From: JAVXAG01 sp036660615
GTDB taxonomy: Bacteria > Bacillota > Clostridia > Peptostreptococcales > Anaerovoracaceae
DNA length: 20,768 bases
Reading direction: 5' to 3'
Assembly: GCA_036660615.1 (NCBI GenBank)
Contig: JAVXAG010000019.1
Span: forward strand, 1-20,768
A program made the translations under genes and the position numbers. A model generated the notes under the pieces. The model did no database searches. It was given only the letters and a program-made list of their open reading frames with translations, and had not been told where the DNA came from. Shown piece by piece: positions 6,674 to 14,648 of the stretch (positions within the stretch are counted from its first letter, which is position 1; each line of letters opens with the position of its first letter).

Positions 6674-7690
6674 ATGGGGTTATTATACGACTTATCAACT
6701 AAATACAAGACCCTTTCCATTGTTGGTATGGCCAAAAATGCCGGCAAGACAACAGCACTAAACTTTTTGATAGAAGAAGCAATGGATGAAGGTGTAAGAC
6801 TTGGAATAACTTCCACAGGCAGAGACGGTGAAACAATCGACCTGGTTACGGGAACAGACAAACCGAGAGTATATCTTTATGAGGACACTATTGTTTCAGT
6901 ACCAACTCAGTTATATGAATTAGCGGAGGCAGGGTTAGAAATTTTAAAAATGTCCAAATACTCAACAGCTATTGGAGAATTGCTACTTTGTAGAGTTGCA
7001 GACAGTGGATATGTTCAAATTGCAGGTCCAGTTGCTACAGCGGATACAAAGAAAATGTGCGACGAAATGTTCCATATGGGGTGCGAACTTATTTTAATAG
7101 ATGGAGCAATAGACAGAAAGTCAATTGCATCACCAGAAACCTCAGATGCGATTATCTTGGCCACAGGTGCAGTTTTATCCAGAAGCCTAAAAAAAGTGAT
7201 TGAAGAAACTACTCATATTGTTGGGTTGTACAGCTTACCAGAATTAGAAGAAGGTAAAGCGAGAACTTTAATCGAAGAACATTGCAGAGAAGAAAAAATT
7301 ATGCTAATAAAAAATGGACATTTAGAAAAGCTCAACCTAAAGACAGGACTTGGAGCTAGTAAGTTCATTGACGATGCCATGGATGATGAGACAGAATATG
7401 TTTACATACCAGGGGCGTTTACAAACAGTGTAATTGCAGATATACATCCCACAAAACTTAAAAAAGTCAGATTTGTACTAAAAGATCCAACAAAGATTTT
7501 TATTGATGCAATGACATGGGGACAAATGAGAAAAAGAGGATTTTCGGTAAGCGTACTAAAAAACATAGAAGTCGCAGCTATTACTGTAAACCCTTTTGCA
7601 CCTAGTGGGTATTCCTTTGAACATGGCGTTTTACTGGAAGCTATGCAGAAAGCTTTGCCCGACGTACCAGTAATTGACGTAAGAATATAG
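6674..7690 (+). CDS. kamB: KamB, P-loop NTPase-like partner of lysine 5,6-aminomutase
   Basis: This 338-residue protein is of a kind found between kamA and kamDE in lysine fermenters. A P-loop close to the N-terminus reads VGMAKNAGKTT (residues 17-27), like the MobB or dethiobiotin synthase type, with one residue more than the classic Walker A spacing. A hydrophobic strand ending LILIDGAIDRK lies near 155-165 and could be the Walker B region. No membrane segment or DNA-binding motif is visible. AAAGGA lies about ten bases before the ATG. kamC follows after 15 bp. From family context, KamB and KamC probably form an ATP-driven helper that reactivates or loads the adenosylcobalamin enzyme KamDE. 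That role is inference. Confidence 0.82.
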   Translation: MGLLYDLSTKYKTLSIVGMAKNAGKTTALNFLIEEAMDEGVRLGITSTGRDGETIDLVTGTDKPRVYLYEDTIVSVPTQLYELAEAGLEILKMSKYSTAIGELLLCRVADSGYVQIAGPVATADTKKMCDEMFHMGCELILIDGAIDRKSIASPETSDAIILATGAVLSRSLKKVIEETTHIVGLYSLPELEEGKARTLIEEHCREEKIMLIKNGHLEKLNLKTGLGASKFIDDAMDDETEYVYIPGAFTNSVIADIHPTKLKKVRFVLKDPTKIFIDAMTWGQMRKRGFSVSVLKNIEVAAITVNPFAPSGYSFEHGVLLEAMQKALPDVPVIDVRI

Positions 7691-7705
7691 GTGGGGAGGT
7701 AAACT

Positions 7706-9349
7706 ATGAACCTTGGCAAAAATAGAAGATTAGCAAATATAAAGACCAAAATGGAGACGGGATTAGACTATGTGATGTCTTGCATAGATTTGAACACTCC
7801 ATATGGGAAAAAGATCCTAAAAGAAACAAAACCTTTCTATCCTGGACAGGAAGAAGAACTGCGAATAGAACTTGATAAGATTGACGATATGATTAGTTTT
7901 ATAAACGAAAACTCCAAACAAGTAGAACATTTACTGGAAGTTTTTATGGAAATAAAGGACTCAACATATACAATTGAGCGCAGTAAGAAAAATCCATTGT
8001 CCGTAGTGGAAATATATGAAATCAAATCACTTTTGCTTCAGATGAAAAAGATAGAGCAACTTTTTGCAAAGTCAAATACACCGATGCCAGAAGAATTTAT
8101 TTTGGAGGATACAGAAACACTATTAGATGTTTTGGATCCAAGAAAAGATAGAATGAACACCTTCTACATTTACGATGAGTTTTCAGAAAAGCTTAGTTGC
8201 CTAAGAAAACAGAAACGTGAAGTTGAATTGGCTATAAGAAAAGAACAAAAGGGTAAAAAAGAGCAACTTCGAAAAGAATATGGAATTGCACTTACACCAA
8301 AATTTGATGTTACTGTTTCTAAATCAGGATGTGAACTAGAAAATATAAGAAAAATACCAGACCTTGAACAGACAGATGAAGACTATATGTGTGTAACCTT
8401 TGAACTAAAAAAGACAGAAGTAGTTTATGGGCTAATCAAGGAAATGGAAGACATAAATACAGATATAGAAGAAGAAGAGACAATTGTAAGAGAAATGCTT
8501 TCGAAAGAAATATCAAAATATGACACAATTCTTTTAGAAAATTGCGGAAAAATAGGTTGTCTTGACGTAGCCTTAGCAAAGGCGATATATTCTGTAAAGC
8601 ATTCTTGCGTAAAGCCAGAGATTGTGGAAGAACATATTATAGAGATTGTTGAGGGAAGACATCTAAAAGTTGAAGATGTTTTGAACTCAAAGAAGAAAAA
8701 GTATTGCCCAATATCCATTGCCCTAAAAGAGGGAGTTACCTGCATAACAGGTGCAAATATGGGAGGCAAAACGATTTCTCTTAAACTATCGGGTTTGATT
8801 CCAATCTTAACCCAGTATGGATTTTTTGTTCCATGTAAAAGTGCAAAAATTGGGCTTTCCAATTATATGCAAATTCTCATTGGCGATAGTCAATCGGTAG
8901 AAAGAGGTCTTTCTAGCTTTGGAAGCGAAATGGAAGAACTAAAAGAAATATTAGATAACAGTATGGATAGAACCATTTTGTTAATAGATGAAATTGCCAG
9001 TGGCACAAATCCTATTGAAGGGTTAGCACTGACAAGGAGCCTTGTAGATTTCCTAATGGAAAAACCGTATATTACTCTCATTACTACTCATTTTGAGGCA
9101 GTTACCGAGAAAGAAGGAGTCTTGAATATGCAAGTCCGAGGACTGGCAGATGTGGACTTTAACCTCCTTGATAGCGAGCTAAAATATGCTAATAGGAAAG
9201 AGAGAATAAATATTATTTCGAAGTATATGGACTATAGACTATATGCAGTCGAAAAGCAAGGGCAAATACCTAAAGATGCTCTTAATATCGCCAAGATGCT
9301 TGGCATCAACAGCGAGATAATAAAGGGAGCGCAAAAATATATCAAGTAA
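7706..9349 (+). CDS. kamC: KamC, MutS-family ATPase partner of lysine 5,6-aminomutase
   Basis: 547 residues ending in a MutS-type ABC ATPase domain: Walker A GANMGGKT (349-356), signature-like SSFGSEMEEL (403-412), Walker B ILLIDE (424-429) and the TTH switch histidine (H462). The N-terminal 330 residues are helical and charged, and show neither the mismatch-recognition domain nor its Phe-X-Glu motif. It is therefore not a mismatch repair MutS. The operon position between kamB and kamD, with gaps of 15 and 11 bp, fits a dedicated helper of the B12 aminomutase. The exact job is not shown by the sequence: reactivation after cobalamin damage, cofactor exchange, or assembly are all possible. GGGGAGG precedes the ATG. 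Confidence 0.85.
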   Translation: MNLGKNRRLANIKTKMETGLDYVMSCIDLNTPYGKKILKETKPFYPGQEEELRIELDKIDDMISFINENSKQVEHLLEVFMEIKDSTYTIERSKKNPLSVVEIYEIKSLLLQMKKIEQLFAKSNTPMPEEFILEDTETLLDVLDPRKDRMNTFYIYDEFSEKLSCLRKQKREVELAIRKEQKGKKEQLRKEYGIALTPKFDVTVSKSGCELENIRKIPDLEQTDEDYMCVTFELKKTEVVYGLIKEMEDINTDIEEEETIVREMLSKEISKYDTILLENCGKIGCLDVALAKAIYSVKHSCVKPEIVEEHIIEIVEGRHLKVEDVLNSKKKKYCPISIALKEGVTCITGANMGGKTISLKLSGLIPILTQYGFFVPCKSAKIGLSNYMQILIGDSQSVERGLSSFGSEMEELKEILDNSMDRTILLIDEIASGTNPIEGLALTRSLVDFLMEKPYITLITTHFEAVTEKEGVLNMQVRGLADVDFNLLDSELKYANRKERINIISKYMDYRLYAVEKQGQIPKDALNIAKMLGINSEIIKGAQKYIK

Positions 9350-9360
9350 GGAGAAAAAGG

Positions 9361-10917
9361 ATGAAAAGCAAATTAAACCTTGACCCAAAAGTAGTTGACA
9401 ATGCACGTGCAAGCGCTGCAAAGATTGCAAAAGACATGCAAGATTTTATCGACAGACATACTACTGTAAGTACTGAAAGAACAATTCTTAGACTTTTGGG
9501 AGTTGATGGTGTAGACGATGTAGAAACACCACTTCCAAACATTGTAGTTGATCAAATTAAAGAAGCAGGTGGTCTGCCAAGAGGTGTTGCATACTGGATG
9601 GGTAATGCAATGATCCAAACTGGATTGACACCACAAGAAATTGCCAATAAAATGGCAACAGGTGACTTAGATATCACAAAACTTGAAACAGCTTCTGCAA
9701 AAGATGCTGAGGCAAAAATTTTGCCTACAGTAAAAGAAGCTCTAAAGAAAATCAATGCTCAGACTGAAGCAAGAAATGAGTATTTAGACAGATTAGGCGA
9801 AGGCAGAAGACCTTATCTATATGTAATCGTTGCTACTGGTAATATTTATGAAGACGTTGTCCAGGCACAAGCAGCTGCAAGACAAGGTGCAGATATCATT
9901 GCTGTAATCAGAACTACTGCACAATCACTTCTTGACTATGTTCCTTATGGCCCAACAACAGAAGGATTCGGCGGTACATATGCAACACAAGAAAACTTCA
10001 AAATCATGAGAAAAGCTCTTGATGAGGTTGGAGAAGAAGTTGGTAGATACATCAGATTATGTAACTATTCATCTGGAATGTGTATGCCAGAAATCGCTGC
10101 AATGGGAGCATTAGAAAGATTAGACGTTATGCTAAATGACGCTATCTACGGAATCCTATTCAGAGATATCAATATGCAGAGAACAATCGTTGACCAATTT
10201 ATGAGTAGAGTTATCATCGGTTATTGCGGAATTATCTTTAACTCAGGTGAAGATAACTACCTAACTACTGACGATGCTTATGAAGCAGCACACACAGTAC
10301 TTGCTTCACAATTTATCAACGAACAGTTTGCAGTATTAGCAAATATCAAAGAAGAACAAATGGGATTAGGACATGCTTTTGAAATGGATCCAGATACAGA
10401 AAACGGATTCTTATATGAATTAGCACAAGCTATAATGGCTAAAGAAATTTTCCCTAATGCTTCACTAAAATATATGCCTCCAACAAAGTTTATGACAGGA
10501 AATATTTTCAAAGGTCATATTCAGGATGCGTTATTCAACTTGATATCAGTATGGTCAGGTCAATCCCTACAATTATTAGGAATGATGACTGAAGCAATCC
10601 ATACACCACATATGCAAGATAGATACCTTTCAATTGAAAATGCTCAATACATCTTCAACAATGCAAGAAACATTGGAGATGAAGTTGAATTTAAGAAAGA
10701 TGGTATTATGCAGAAGAGAGCTCAAAAGGTTCTTCATGATGCAGACGAATTATTACACCAAGTTGAGGTTGATGGCTTATTTGCAACAATCGAAGCTGGT
10801 AAATTTGGCGGAGTTAAGAGAGCAAAAGATGGTGGTAAGGGTCTTGAAGGAGTATGTAGCAAAGATGAAATGTACTTCAATCCATTTATCCCACTAATGT
10901 TAGGAGGTGCAAAATAA
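9361..10917 (+). CDS. kamD: Lysine 5,6-aminomutase alpha subunit
   Basis: The large subunit (518 residues) of the adenosylcobalamin- and PLP-dependent enzyme that converts beta-lysine to 3,5-diaminohexanoate. Its length matches known KamD proteins. The recognisable stretches RRPYLYVIVATGNIYEDVVQ (near 150) and PYGPTTEGFGGTY (near 196-208) belong to the barrel domain that holds PLP and substrate. AAGGAG lies six bases before the ATG, 11 bp after kamC. The stop codon overlaps the kamE start by one base, so the two subunits are translationally coupled at near equal amounts. Codon use here, rich in GCA, GAA and AGA, is like the rest of the operon. Confidence 0.95.
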   Translation: MKSKLNLDPKVVDNARASAAKIAKDMQDFIDRHTTVSTERTILRLLGVDGVDDVETPLPNIVVDQIKEAGGLPRGVAYWMGNAMIQTGLTPQEIANKMATGDLDITKLETASAKDAEAKILPTVKEALKKINAQTEARNEYLDRLGEGRRPYLYVIVATGNIYEDVVQAQAAARQGADIIAVIRTTAQSLLDYVPYGPTTEGFGGTYATQENFKIMRKALDEVGEEVGRYIRLCNYSSGMCMPEIAAMGALERLDVMLNDAIYGILFRDINMQRTIVDQFMSRVIIGYCGIIFNSGEDNYLTTDDAYEAAHTVLASQFINEQFAVLANIKEEQMGLGHAFEMDPDTENGFLYELAQAIMAKEIFPNASLKYMPPTKFMTGNIFKGHIQDALFNLISVWSGQSLQLLGMMTEAIHTPHMQDRYLSIENAQYIFNNARNIGDEVEFKKDGIMQKRAQKVLHDADELLHQVEVDGLFATIEAGKFGGVKRAKDGGKGLEGVCSKDEMYFNPFIPLMLGGAK

Positions 10918-11690
10918 TGACAGAAGCATGCAACACAGCTAACACAACTGTAGATTTAACAAAAATAAAGCCTTATGGCGATACAATGAACGATGGTATG
11001 GTAGAAATGGCATTTACATTACCTGTACCTTATGGTGAAGAAGCAAGCGAAGCTGCTAAACAGTTAGCAAGAAAAATGGGCTTTGACGAACCAAGCGTTA
11101 CTTATTCACACGATATGGGTGGAGGATTTACATTCTTCATACTATACGGAAAATGTCAACATACAGTTGACTACACAACAATCAAAGTTACAAAAGTTGA
11201 AACTGAAATTATGGACAGAGAAGAATGTGGACAATACATCGCTGACAACATCAAACGTGACGTTGTTATCGTTGGAGCTTCAACAGGAACAGATGCTCAT
11301 ACAGTAGGTATCGATGCTATAATGAACATGAAGGGTTTCCATGGCCACTTTGGTCTTGAGAGATTCAAGAATGTTAATGCAATCAACATGGGATCACAGG
11401 TTCCAAATGAAGAGTTAATCGCAAAAGCAAAAGAAGTAAATGCTGATGCTATCTTAGTATCACAGACTGTAACTCAAAAAGACGTTCACATCAAGAACTT
11501 GACTAATATGGTTGAGCTTATGGAAGCTGAAGGTCTAAGAGATAAAGTTCTTCTTCTTTGTGGAGGACCTAGAGTTTCTCACGAACTAGCTCAAGAACTT
11601 GGTTATGATGCTGGTTTTGGACCACACACATATGCAGAGCATGTTGGTTCATACATCATCACAGAAATCGTAAAAAGAGGAAGAATATAA
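10917..11690 (+). CDS. kamE: Lysine 5,6-aminomutase beta subunit
   Basis: The small subunit (257 residues) carries the B12 base-off site and the PLP lysine. The cobalamin motif DAHTVG has D126, H128 and G131, with H128 as the lower cobalt ligand. K139 in NMKGFHG is 11 residues after that histidine, the same distance as between His133 and Lys144 of the Clostridium sticklandii protein as I remember it, so it is the expected PLP Schiff-base residue. The later strands LVSQT (180-184) and LLCGG (213-217) complete the Rossmann-type B12 domain. The ATG overlaps the kamD stop. It is followed by a 72-bp gap without a hairpin before atoD. Confidence 0.96.
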   Translation: MTEACNTANTTVDLTKIKPYGDTMNDGMVEMAFTLPVPYGEEASEAAKQLARKMGFDEPSVTYSHDMGGGFTFFILYGKCQHTVDYTTIKVTKVETEIMDREECGQYIADNIKRDVVIVGASTGTDAHTVGIDAIMNMKGFHGHFGLERFKNVNAINMGSQVPNEELIAKAKEVNADAILVSQTVTQKDVHIKNLTNMVELMEAEGLRDKVLLLCGGPRVSHELAQELGYDAGFGPHTYAEHVGSYIITEIVKRGRI

Positions 11691-11762
11691 CAATTTACAT
11701 AGCTAATAAATAGCAAAAGTATTCTTACACAACACAACAAAACAAAAGAAAGGTAACATAAA

Positions 11763-12476
11763 ATGATTAACAAAATTATAACTGCAGATGAAGCAGTTGC
11801 AGGCGTTAAAGACGGAATGACCATTATGGTTGGCGGGTTCCTTGGAACAGGTTCTCCTGAAGTTTTAATGGATGCACTAGTAAGAAAAGGCGTTAAACAT
11901 CTAACTGTAATTGGTAATGATGGCGGATTAGACATCGGACAATACGGAGCAAAGACTGCAAGAGGTATTGGTAAATTATTGGAGAACCACATGGTTGACC
12001 ATATTATCGCTTCTCACATTGGCGTTAACCCTAAGCTTAACGAACAATTTGCAGATGGCAGCTTGACATATACTTTGGTACCTCAAGGAACTTTAGCTGA
12101 AAAAATCAGAGCAGCTAACTATGGACTTGGTGGAGTTCTAACACCTACAGGCGTTGGAACATTAATGGAAACAGAAAAAGACGAATTAGGAAGAGACAAA
12201 CAAGTACTTACTATTGATGGAAAAGACTTCTTGTTAGAAAGACCTCTTCATGCAGACTATGCTTTTGTTAGAGCTACAGTTTGTGACGTATTTGGAAATT
12301 TCATGTGCGCAAAAGCTACAAAGAACTTTAACTATGTTATGGCTGGAGCAGCAGATCATGTTATCCTTGCTGGCGAAAAAGTTGTTGAAGTAGGAGAACT
12401 AGATCCTGATACTTTTGTAGTTTCCGGAATCATGGTTGACGCAGTAGTGGAAGGAGAAAAAAAATGGCAGATATAA
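11763..12476 (+). CDS. atoD: Butyrate/acetoacetate CoA-transferase alpha subunit
   Basis: 237 residues, with the CoA-binding family signature GGFLGTGSPEVL near residues 24-35 and SHIGVN near 84-89. With the next gene it forms a heteromeric class I CoA-transferase. In lysine fermentation this pair moves CoA from butyryl-CoA to acetoacetate, giving butyrate and acetoacetyl-CoA, which thiolase can split to two acetyl-CoA. The ATG has AGAAAGG about nine bases upstream. The stop overlaps the atoA start by 13 bases. Sequence alone cannot separate butyrate-acetoacetate from other short-chain acyl specificity; the operon context favours the former. Confidence 0.92.
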   Translation: MINKIITADEAVAGVKDGMTIMVGGFLGTGSPEVLMDALVRKGVKHLTVIGNDGGLDIGQYGAKTARGIGKLLENHMVDHIIASHIGVNPKLNEQFADGSLTYTLVPQGTLAEKIRAANYGLGGVLTPTGVGTLMETEKDELGRDKQVLTIDGKDFLLERPLHADYAFVRATVCDVFGNFMCAKATKNFNYVMAGAADHVILAGEKVVEVGELDPDTFVVSGIMVDAVVEGEKKWQI

Positions 12477-13117
12477 AAGAAAGAATTGCACGTAGAGTTG
12501 CATTAGAATTCAAAGATGGCGACGTTGTCAATCTAGGAATCGGCCTTCCAACTATGGTAGCAGACTACATCGCTGAAGATGTAATCGTTACTCTTCACTC
12601 AGAGAACGGATTCGTTGGTCTGGATGCAGTTGCAGAAGAAGGAAAAGAAGATACAGATATCATTAACTCAGGTGGTGCATATGTAACAGTACTTCCTAGA
12701 GTTAACTACTTTGATACAGCTACAGGATTTGGAGTTGTAAGAGGTGGACACCTTGACGCTACTGTTCTTGGCGCTATGGAAGTAGCAGAGAACGGTGACC
12801 TTGCAAACTGGATCATCCCAGGCAAAAAGGTTGCAGGAATGGGCGGCGCTATGGATCTTGTAATCGGAGCAAAAGAAGTAATCATTGCAATGACTCATAC
12901 TCAAAAAGGAAACCATAAAATTCTTGAAAGATGTACTCTTCCACTAACAGCTATGAAATGTGTTGACGTAATCATCACAGAAATGGGAGTTATGAAAGTT
13001 ACACCAGAAGGTCTTTTGGTTACAGAATTACACCCAGACTTCACAAAAGAAGAAATGCAAGCAGCAACAGGTTGCAAGCTAATATTTAGCCCAGACCTAA
13101 AGCCAATGGCACAATAA
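12464..13117 (+). CDS. atoA: Butyrate/acetoacetate CoA-transferase beta subunit
   Basis: 217 residues. It has the class I CoA-transferase motif NLGIGLPT (23-30) and the catalytic glutamate E47 in HSENGFVG, which forms the CoA thioester intermediate. The ATG lies inside the end of atoD with GGAG about eight bases upstream, so the subunits are coupled. It is the last gene of the kdd2-kamABCDE-atoDA transcript; a strong terminator begins 13 bp past the stop. Confidence 0.93.
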   Translation: MADIKERIARRVALEFKDGDVVNLGIGLPTMVADYIAEDVIVTLHSENGFVGLDAVAEEGKEDTDIINSGGAYVTVLPRVNYFDTATGFGVVRGGHLDATVLGAMEVAENGDLANWIIPGKKVAGMGGAMDLVIGAKEVIIAMTHTQKGNHKILERCTLPLTAMKCVDVIITEMGVMKVTPEGLLVTELHPDFTKEEMQAATGCKLIFSPDLKPMAQ

Positions 13118-13130
13118 TAATTTTACAGAT

Positions 13131-13166
13131 AAAAGCCCTAGTCGAGAAATCGGCTGGGGCTTTTTT
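13131..13166 (+). terminator. Terminator of the lysine operon
   Basis: A 15-bp stem (13131-13145 with 13150-13164, two wobble pairs) is capped by a GAAA tetraloop and runs into six T residues. This is a strong factor-independent terminator. Confidence 0.93.
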
Positions 13167-13267
13167 AGAAGGAATAAATGTTTGGCTTGCAGTTTTTATA
13201 GGCCCTCTACAAATTCGACAAGAATCGACAAAACCCTTGCAATCACTGGGATTGAAAGAATAAAATT

Positions 13268-13296
13268 TTGACTTTCAGCACATAATATGTTAAAAT
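13268..13296 (+). promoter_or_regulatory. Sigma-A promoter of the 3D-domain gene
   Basis: TTGACT (13268-13273) and TAAAAT (13291-13296) are 17 bases apart, each one base from consensus. It shows that this gene is a new transcription unit independent of the lysine operon. Confidence 0.75.
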
Positions 13297-13327
13297 CCTA
13301 ACATGCAAGGAGGATAACGAAAAGCGT

Positions 13328-14341
13328 ATGGTCAAAAAACTGTTATTAACAGGTGGACACCATATCAAAGAGCATAAGAAATTAGCAATCCTAATTACAA
13401 CAATTGCAGTCATTCTAATAATAATTGGCGTAGGCTTGTATCTTTTGATTCCGCGAACGGTATATGTGGACATTAACGATTCACTGACAGTTATGAGCAA
13501 AACATATGAAACAAGGGACAAATCAATAGAAAGCTTTTTGATGGACAATCATATAGAATATTCATCAAATGACAAAGTTGAACCTGCACTAGATACAAAA
13601 ATAGAAGATGATACAAAGATAATAATAACCAAAGCTTTTGAAGTGGATATTACTGCAGATGGAAAAACGCAGAAACAGACAGTTCTTCCAAAGAGAGTAA
13701 GTGAAATTTTAAGAGAAAATAATATACAGATTAGTAATGTTGACATAGTCACACCCAAGTTAAACGAGGTAATTAAAAAGGGCGACAAAATAATAGTCAA
13801 AAGGGTAACCACAAAAGAAGGTACCAAGATAAAGACTATTGGTCACCAAACTATTTATAATTCAAATAGTCAAATCACAATTGGCAAAGTTATAGTTTTG
13901 AAAAATGGAAAAGATGGCAAGAAGAATGTAAGATACCTTGATAAGTATATCGATGGTAAAAAAATTGGCAGAGAAATAATAGACACTAATATAATAGAAG
14001 AAAGCAAAGACAGGGTAGTCAGCTATGGCACAAAGATTTCCTTTGAAAAGCCAGAAGGACTGAATTATACTCAAAAAATCACAGATGTAAAAGCAGTAGC
14101 GTACCATTTTAGTGGAACACCAGTAGGCGCATATGGCGGAAGATGTCAATATGGCACTGTTGCAGTAGATACAGATCTAATTCCCCTAGGAAGCAGACTA
14201 TATATTGAGGGATATGGCTATGCTATTGCAAACGATGTTGGTACAGGGATAAAAGGCAAAGTGGTGGATTTGTATATGGAAGAATATGAGCAGTGCCTTA
14301 TTTGGGGCGCTAGATGGACAACTATATATGTGTTGGAATAA
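13328..14341 (+). CDS. YabE-like cell-wall protein with DUF348, G5 and 3D domains
   Basis: 337 residues. A short basic head is followed by one membrane segment (about 19-41), a signal anchor. Two DUF348-like repeats follow (roughly 43-105 and 106-165, each ending in a DTKIIITKA- or GDKIIVKRV-like strand), then a G5-like region, and a C-terminal 3D domain (about 245-337). The 3D domain shows the family aspartates in AVDTDLIPLG, ANDVGTGIKG and VVDLYM. Such domains are related to lytic transglycosylases and resuscitation factors and probably cut or remodel peptidoglycan outside the membrane. AAGGAGG lies 14 bases before the ATG, a long spacing, but no closer in-frame start exists. The enzyme activity itself is inferred from the family. 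Confidence 0.88.
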   Translation: MVKKLLLTGGHHIKEHKKLAILITTIAVILIIIGVGLYLLIPRTVYVDINDSLTVMSKTYETRDKSIESFLMDNHIEYSSNDKVEPALDTKIEDDTKIIITKAFEVDITADGKTQKQTVLPKRVSEILRENNIQISNVDIVTPKLNEVIKKGDKIIVKRVTTKEGTKIKTIGHQTIYNSNSQITIGKVIVLKNGKDGKKNVRYLDKYIDGKKIGREIIDTNIIEESKDRVVSYGTKISFEKPEGLNYTQKITDVKAVAYHFSGTPVGAYGGRCQYGTVAVDTDLIPLGSRLYIEGYGYAIANDVGTGIKGKVVDLYMEEYEQCLIWGARWTTIYVLE

Positions 14342-14369
14342 GCCAAATTGTAAATCAGTTTGCATATTG

Positions 14370-14421
14370 GCCAAAGAATCCCCCGAATGTTGGGAAATCC
14401 AAATATTCGGGGGATTTTGGC
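14370..14421. terminator. Hairpin 1 after the 3D-domain gene
   Basis: 12-bp arms (14377-14388 and 14405-14416) extend outward through GCCAAA/TTTGGC with a small bulge. It starts about 30 bases past the stop codon and is probably the terminator. The arms are identical to those of a second hairpin about 150 bp downstream. Confidence 0.75.
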
Positions 14422-14529
14422 AATATTTTCTTTGTAAAAGTTCTAAAACAGGCCAAATCATAGAGAATAGCGCAATAAATAATAACAAATATGTAATAAT
14501 CAAGAAAATATTGTAATAAATACAAAAAT

Positions 14530-14572
14530 AATCCCCCGAATAATCCTAAATCCTTGATATTCGGGGGATTTT
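14530..14572. terminator. Hairpin 2, sharing its arms with hairpin 1
   Basis: Perfect 12-bp arms at 14530-14541 and 14559-14570 repeat those of hairpin 1, with a different 17-base loop. On the minus strand a T-rich stretch follows, so it can end the convergent alaX transcript. Between the two hairpins (about 14422-14529) I see only AT-rich DNA and no gene. Confidence 0.75.
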
Positions 14573-14591
14573 CTATACATTTGTACGGCGC

Positions 14592-14643
14592 CAGCCGCAA
14601 AACCGCAGCGACAGCAGAAGCATCAGCCGCAAAACCGCAGCGA
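14592..14643. repeat. GC-rich direct repeat, two 20-nt copies
   Basis: The 20 bases at 14592-14611 recur exactly at 14624-14643, a period of 32 with a 12-base spacer. The stretch is far richer in G and C than its surroundings. It lies between hairpin 2 and the alaX stop codon, so it is transcribed as the 3' end of alaX. Two copies are too few to call it a CRISPR array. Confidence 0.8.
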
Positions 14644-14648
14644 ATTAG

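Noticed and set aside
6652..6702. Leader peptide before kamB
   Set aside because: ATG 6652 opens a 16-codon frame overlapping the kamB start, but its only A/G-rich upstream sequence is the hairpin; likely chance.
7706..9349. DNA mismatch repair MutS
   Set aside because: The ATPase domain is MutS-like, but the mismatch-recognition domain and its Phe-X-Glu motif are absent and the gene is embedded in the kam operon.
14592..14643. Short CRISPR array
   Set aside because: Only two repeats of 20 nt with a 12-nt spacer, no cas genes, and the repeat is unlike known CRISPR repeats.
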